Of a stretch of DNA of 35,398 bases, positions 32,118-35,398 are shown piece by piece; position 1 is the stretch's first letter; every line of letters starts with the position of its first letter. The notes beneath the pieces are model-generated. The model was not told where the DNA came from. It was given only the letters and a program-made list of their open reading frames with translations, and did no database searches. Made by a program: the position numbers and the translations under genes. Origin of the DNA: Tissierellia bacterium (GTDB taxonomy: Bacteria; Bacillota; Clostridia; Tissierellales; Sedimentibacteraceae); assembly GCA_012843025.1 (NCBI GenBank), contig DURT01000062.1, forward strand, positions 1 to 35,398, written 5' to 3'.

Positions 32118-33865
32118 AAGTTTTATTGTTAGCTTTAGACTCGAAATATATTCATGCAAATTTAGCTGTAAGATATTTGAAAGAGTTCTGCAATGAGTTT
32201 AATATACATATAAAAGAGTTTACCATTAATCAAAAAGTTGAATATATATTGGGGGAAATTATAGATGAAAAGGCAGATCTTATTTGCTTTTCATGTTATA
32301 TATGGAATATAGAGTATATTAATACTATTTCCTACATATTAAAGGAAGGAAAAAATAAGGCAAAGATATTGTACGGAGGTCCTGAAGTTTCTTTTGAAAT
32401 AAAAAAGACCATGGAAGCAAACTCGTTTATTGACTATATTATCTTTGGAGAAGGGGAAGTAACTTTTAAAGAATTTCTCAGGGAACTAAGTAAACCAGTA
32501 CCGGACCTTTTTCAGGTTAAGGGTTTGGCTTTCAGGCATGAAGGACTAATCAATATAAACGAAAGCAGAGAATTAATTGACAACTTAGATATTATTAATT
32601 ATCCTTATGACGGGGAAGATGATTTTAGTAATAAAATTATATATTATGAATCTTCCAGGGGATGTCCCTTTAATTGCAGTTTCTGCATGTCTTCCATAGA
32701 TAAAAAAATGAGAGTTTTTTCAATGGAAAGAGTAAAAAGGGATTTAAAGGCTCTTTTGGGCACCAAGGCAAGACAAATTAAATTTGTAGACAGGACTTTC
32801 AATGCTGATTATAAGCGTGCAATGGAGATAATGGAATTTATAGTTAAGAATAATAAAAATAACATGACCATACACTTTGAAATTACTGCAGATATTATTA
32901 ATGATGAGTTTCTGGACTTTTTGGGTAGGATGCCTGTAAATATGTTTCAATTTGAAGTAGGAGTTCAATCATTAAATGAGAAGACACTAAGTGAAATAAA
33001 CAGGCGGATGGACAGGGAAAAATTGTACAATGCAATAAAGAGAATCAAATCATATCAAAATATCCATTTACATCTTGATCTTATCGCAGGGCTTCCCTAT
33101 GAAGATTATAAAACCTTTAAAAGTTCCTTTGAAGGGGTGTATAAATTGGGCGCTGAAAAAATACAGTTAGGCTTTTTAAAGGTACTGAAGGGAACCAAGA
33201 TATATCAGGATAAGGAAAAACACGGAATTAAGTACAGACAGTCAGCTCCATATGAAGTAATATGCACAAATTATATTACTTTGGAAGAATTATTGAAATT
33301 AAAAGACATTGAAGAATTGGTTGAAAAATATTACAATGAAAAGTACTTCCATAAGTCCTTAAGTTATGTAATAAACAAGTATTTTCTCCATTCTGCTTTT
33401 GAATTTTTCAGTTCCTTCAGCCAGTATTGGAAGAAAAATGATCTGTACAAAAAATCCCACAGCAGAAAAAAACTATATGAGATTTTTTACGATTATATGG
33501 AATGTAGTTATAAGATAGATGACGAATTTATTTCTTCTTTAAAATATGACTATATATATAATAATCAGTTTGAGGAACTGCCAGACTATTTAAATAAAGA
33601 GTCGGAGGAAAAGTTCAGACTTTTAAAAAGGCACCTAGCCAATGACCAGGAATTTAAGAACAAATTCTTTCCTACTATAGAAGACAAAATTATAAATGAA
33701 TTCAGAATTGCGGAAATAGGGCAGAATGTTATACTTTTCATTTACAGGGATAAGGACAATATTTTTAACAAATGCCATACCCATTGTATAAATGAACTTG
33801 CCATGAATTATTTAAAAGAAGAATCCATAATAAGGAAGGAATTGAAGGATGAAAAAAAGAAATAA
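32114..33865 (+). CDS. B12-binding domain radical SAM protein, DUF4080 family
   Basis: A 583-residue protein. The N-terminal ~130 residues form a B12-binding-like Rossmann domain (MKVLLLALDSKYIHANLAVR, ICFSCYIWNIEY, ILYGGPEVSFE, FIDYIIFGEGEVTF). It lacks an obvious DxHxxG cobalamin-ligand motif. The radical SAM cluster is Cys184, Cys188 and Cys191 in SSRGCPFNCSFCMSS, followed by HFEITADII, QFEVGVQSLN and HLHLDLIAGLPYE. The last ~200 residues fit DUF4080. The substrate of this family is unknown to me. The start overlaps the previous gene (ATGA) and the end overlaps the TPR gene by 17 bases, a tightly coupled three-gene unit. Confidence 0.9.
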   Translation: MKVLLLALDSKYIHANLAVRYLKEFCNEFNIHIKEFTINQKVEYILGEIIDEKADLICFSCYIWNIEYINTISYILKEGKNKAKILYGGPEVSFEIKKTMEANSFIDYIIFGEGEVTFKEFLRELSKPVPDLFQVKGLAFRHEGLININESRELIDNLDIINYPYDGEDDFSNKIIYYESSRGCPFNCSFCMSSIDKKMRVFSMERVKRDLKALLGTKARQIKFVDRTFNADYKRAMEIMEFIVKNNKNNMTIHFEITADIINDEFLDFLGRMPVNMFQFEVGVQSLNEKTLSEINRRMDREKLYNAIKRIKSYQNIHLHLDLIAGLPYEDYKTFKSSFEGVYKLGAEKIQLGFLKVLKGTKIYQDKEKHGIKYRQSAPYEVICTNYITLEELLKLKDIEELVEKYYNEKYFHKSLSYVINKYFLHSAFEFFSSFSQYWKKNDLYKKSHSRKKLYEIFYDYMECSYKIDDEFISSLKYDYIYNNQFEELPDYLNKESEEKFRLLKRHLANDQEFKNKFFPTIEDKIINEFRIAEIGQNVILFIYRDKDNIFNKCHTHCINELAMNYLKEESIIRKELKDEKKK

Positions 33866-34979
33866 ATATTTTGAAGAGTATTATCAGAAAATAAGAAACG
33901 ACATTTCTTTTATTACTTTAAAGAAAAATGCAACTATTAAATTTAAGGATAAAGAATACATAACTGGTAAAGAACTTCCTGTCCCCATAAGAGTGGAAAA
34001 ATTATTGGAGGATATAAAGAAGCAGGATGAAATAGATGGTTTAACCTTAAATAACTTAATTGATGGAATTATTTATCTTATGGGAACGGACAGGAGTTTT
34101 GAGTACCTTGTAGACTATAAAGAAATGTTTAAGAAGCTTAGCTTTGAAATTGTTCCTTATATTATTTACTGTATTAATAACAGTAATAACTCGAAAGATA
34201 ACTTGGTATATGCAAAAGCTCTTATAAATAATGAAGAAAATGAGAAATCATGTTTCATATATGCTTCTGCTTTGGAGAATATGGGAATAGAATTCCATGA
34301 AAAAGGAAATGAAGTAAGTAGGTATTACTTTGAGGAAGCCCTTGAATATTTTGAGAAGTGTTTGGAATATAATGATAAGTTTCCTCTTGCTTACTACAAA
34401 CTAGGTTATTATTATAAAAGAAATCAGCAATACGTAAAGGCTGAACTTATATGGTCTAAGCATCAAGAATTAGATGATGATACTATAAGAGTGGAAGAAA
34501 TAAGAAATGAGTTAATACAACTAAAGCCCTATGTGGATTACGAGAAGGGATATAATTTAGTACTGAATGAAAAACCAGAGGAAGCATTGGATTTATTGTT
34601 GCCCTTAGTGAAGGATTTTAGCGGCTGGTGGAATCTTTTGTTTTTCATTGGCCTTGCTTATAGATCTATGGGTGAATATAGTATTGCAGAAAGATATTTC
34701 GAAAATGTATTAAAAATTAATAATGTACAGAAAGATGCCTTAAATGAATTAGGCCTTTGTAAAATATGTCTGGGAAAATATGTTGAGGCTGCTGAGTTGT
34801 TTTCAAAGCTTTTAAGTTTAGACCCTGGTAATTGCGAAATTTTTTGTAATCGAGCAGTAGCTTATCTTTATAATGAGCAAGTGGATAGGGCTAAAGAGGA
34901 TATAGAGACAGCATTGAAAATCAATCCTGAGGATCCAGTTGCCCTTAGTATAAAGGAAGAACTGAAAAAATATGAGTAA
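33849..34979 (+). CDS. Tetratricopeptide repeat protein
   Basis: A 376-residue soluble protein. The basic N-terminal ~60 residues show no known motif. From about residue 140 there are TPR-like helical pairs, clearest at EALEYFEKCLEYNDKFPLAY, GEYSIAERYFENVLKINNVQ, GKYVEAAELFSKLLSLDPGN and DRAKEDIETALKINPEDPVA. TPR arrays bind partner proteins; the partner is not evident, but overlap with the DUF4080 gene suggests a role with that enzyme or its target. GAAGG precedes the ATG. The gene ends 14 bases before the first of the tandem promoters, with no hairpin terminator between. Confidence 0.9.
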   Translation: MKKRNKYFEEYYQKIRNDISFITLKKNATIKFKDKEYITGKELPVPIRVEKLLEDIKKQDEIDGLTLNNLIDGIIYLMGTDRSFEYLVDYKEMFKKLSFEIVPYIIYCINNSNNSKDNLVYAKALINNEENEKSCFIYASALENMGIEFHEKGNEVSRYYFEEALEYFEKCLEYNDKFPLAYYKLGYYYKRNQQYVKAELIWSKHQELDDDTIRVEEIRNELIQLKPYVDYEKGYNLVLNEKPEEALDLLLPLVKDFSGWWNLLFFIGLAYRSMGEYSIAERYFENVLKINNVQKDALNELGLCKICLGKYVEAAELFSKLLSLDPGNCEIFCNRAVAYLYNEQVDRAKEDIETALKINPEDPVALSIKEELKKYE

Positions 34980-34993
34980 GGGAAAAAAGGGGA

Positions 34994-35048
34994 TTGACAA
35001 AGATAAATAAGTGAGCTAAAATATAAAAGCACTTCACTTCTGGTGAAG
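34994..35048 (+). promoter_or_regulatory. Tandem promoter P1 plus hairpin (rrn upstream region)
   Basis: TTGACA (34994-34999), 17-base spacer, TAAAAT (35017-35022). It is followed by CTTCAC (35032-35037), loop, GTGAAG (35043-35048), a hairpin in the early transcript. Confidence 0.8.
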
Positions 35049-35088
35049 AAAAAAGTAAAAAAAGAGAAAAAATTAAGCAAAAAACCCG

Positions 35089-35152
35089 TTGACACTGCCG
35101 ATTTTTTGTGATAAACTGAAAAAGCTGTTGCAAAGAATAAAGCAAAAACAGC
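35089..35152 (+). promoter_or_regulatory. Tandem promoter P2 plus hairpin (rrn upstream region)
   Basis: TTGACA (35089-35094), 17-base spacer, TAAACT (35112-35117). GCTGTT (35124-35129) pairs with AACAGC (35147-35152). Upstream of the -35 box is a long A-rich stretch like an UP element. Confidence 0.85.
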
Positions 35153-35168
35153 AGTAAAAAATTGGCAG

Positions 35169-35222
35169 TTGACAGTATAAAGAGTTTATGTTAAACTGAC
35201 ATTCCTGTCCGAAAGGGGCAGG
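35169..35222 (+). promoter_or_regulatory. Tandem promoter P3 plus hairpin (rrn upstream region)
   Basis: TTGACA (35169-35174), 17-base spacer, TAAACT (35192-35197). CCTGTCC (35204-35210) pairs with GGGCAGG (35216-35222), with one G-U, over a GAAAG loop. Confidence 0.85.
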
Positions 35223-35243
35223 GGAAAATAAAAAAAATAACAG

Positions 35244-35297
35244 TTGACATCATAAATCAAATATGCTAAACTGTAAAAGCTGTCTCAAAAAGACGGC
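35244..35297 (+). promoter_or_regulatory. Tandem promoter P4 plus hairpin (rrn upstream region)
   Basis: TTGACA (35244-35249), 17-base spacer, TAAACT (35267-35272). GCTGTCT (35279-35285) pairs with AGACGGC (35291-35297), with one G-U. It lies nearest the right window edge. Confidence 0.85.
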
Positions 35298-35398
35298 AAG
35301 AACCTTGACAATAAAACAGCATAAGAACCTTTGAGTATGACCTTAGTTCTATATTATAATAAAGAACAAAGAAGTACAAAAAGTAATAAAAGACAATT
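35298..35398 (+). other. Probable rRNA operon leader (16S gene expected beyond the window)
   Basis: This stretch has AAGAACCTT twice (35299-35307 and 35323-35331), the phrase AACCTTGACAATAAAACAGC that resembles rRNA precursor leaders and spacers of Clostridia, and an imperfect inverted GTTCT/AGAAC element near 35346-35367. No 16S sequence is reached. With four strong promoters upstream, the simplest reading is the leader of an rrn operon. No protein gene is present between 34980 and 35398. Confidence 0.6.

Noticed and set aside
35305..35327. A fifth TTGACA in the tandem promoter region
   Set aside because: No -10-like hexamer lies 16-18 bases downstream. The match is part of an rRNA-leader-like phrase.
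1..35398. CRISPR arrays, insertion sequences, prophage genes, tRNAs
   Set aside because: No regularly spaced repeats, transposase motifs, terminal inverted repeats, phage structural genes or cloverleaf sequences were recognised on reading both strands.

Overview
This window looks like chromosome of a low-G+C, anaerobic Gram-positive bacterium of the class Clostridia, plausibly the Tissierellia/Sedimentibacter side. The reasons are the A+T-rich codon use, strong GGAGG-type ribosome binding sites, consensus TTGACA/TATAAT promoters, and the gene content: the rplU-prp-rpmA-obgE-yhbY order, a TIGR03960/TIGR03936 pair, pyruvate phosphate dikinase, the zapA-like/U32/mutS2 run and a DUF421/DUF4363 pair. 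The genus is inference only. Most of the window is core housekeeping. No phage, insertion sequence, CRISPR array, tRNA or rRNA gene lies inside it.

Layout. (1) 1-2470, minus strand: a decayed locus. A substrate-binding-domain sensor kinase, an NtrC-type response regulator and an NhaC antiporter have been cut and rejoined at two junctions, near 1895 and 725, and a further in-frame stop lies just before the Walker A motif. The locus still has a good promoter and a perfect catabolite-responsive (cre) operator match. (2) 2561-6258: a TIGR03960 radical SAM protein and its TIGR03936 partner, convergent with a DUF421/DUF4363 membrane pair. (3) 6370-9121: rplU behind a promoter and L21-type leader, then prp, rpmA, obgE and yhbY. 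The L27 N-terminal extension and the Prp protease that removes it are both visible. (4) 9119-11555: a divergent cis-prenyltransferase, a small conserved-looking ORF, and thyA-dfrA. (5) 11764-14457: ppdK. (6) 14531-16745: an ECF-type sigma factor translationally coupled to a large membrane protein, followed by a GGDEF remnant. This patch is richer in G+C than its neighbours and is probably acquired. (7) 16813-19951: dxs and a PatB/MalY-type C-S lyase. (8) 20053-25783: a ZapA domain fused to a long coiled coil, a U32/DUF3656 protein and mutS2. (9) 25793-27441, minus strand: a family 8 glycosyltransferase and an MgtC-type membrane protein. (10) 27534-30482: a GNAT acetyltransferase and argS. (11) 30589-34979: a lytic transglycosylase, then an overlapping run of an unknown 280-residue protein, a DUF4080 B12-binding radical SAM protein and a TPR protein. 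(12) 34994-35398: four tandem sigma-A promoters, each followed by a hairpin, and a sequence resembling an rRNA leader. An rRNA operon very probably starts just beyond the right edge.

Functional threads. Ribosome assembly and translation are represented by L21, L27, Prp, ObgE, YhbY, U32/RlhA-like, MutS2/RqcU, ArgS and the rrn promoters. Envelope and isoprenoid genes are Dxs, the UppS-like protein, the GT8 enzyme, the lytic transglycosylase and the ZapA-like protein. Two separate B12-binding-type radical SAM proteins are present. The best candidates for undescribed biology are the unknown-radical SAM-TPR operon, the ECF sigma/membrane protein pair, and the ZapA-coiled-coil fusion. The most clear-cut genome-evolution signal is the double deletion in the sensor kinase/regulator/antiporter locus. 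All calls come from reading the sequence; no database search was run.
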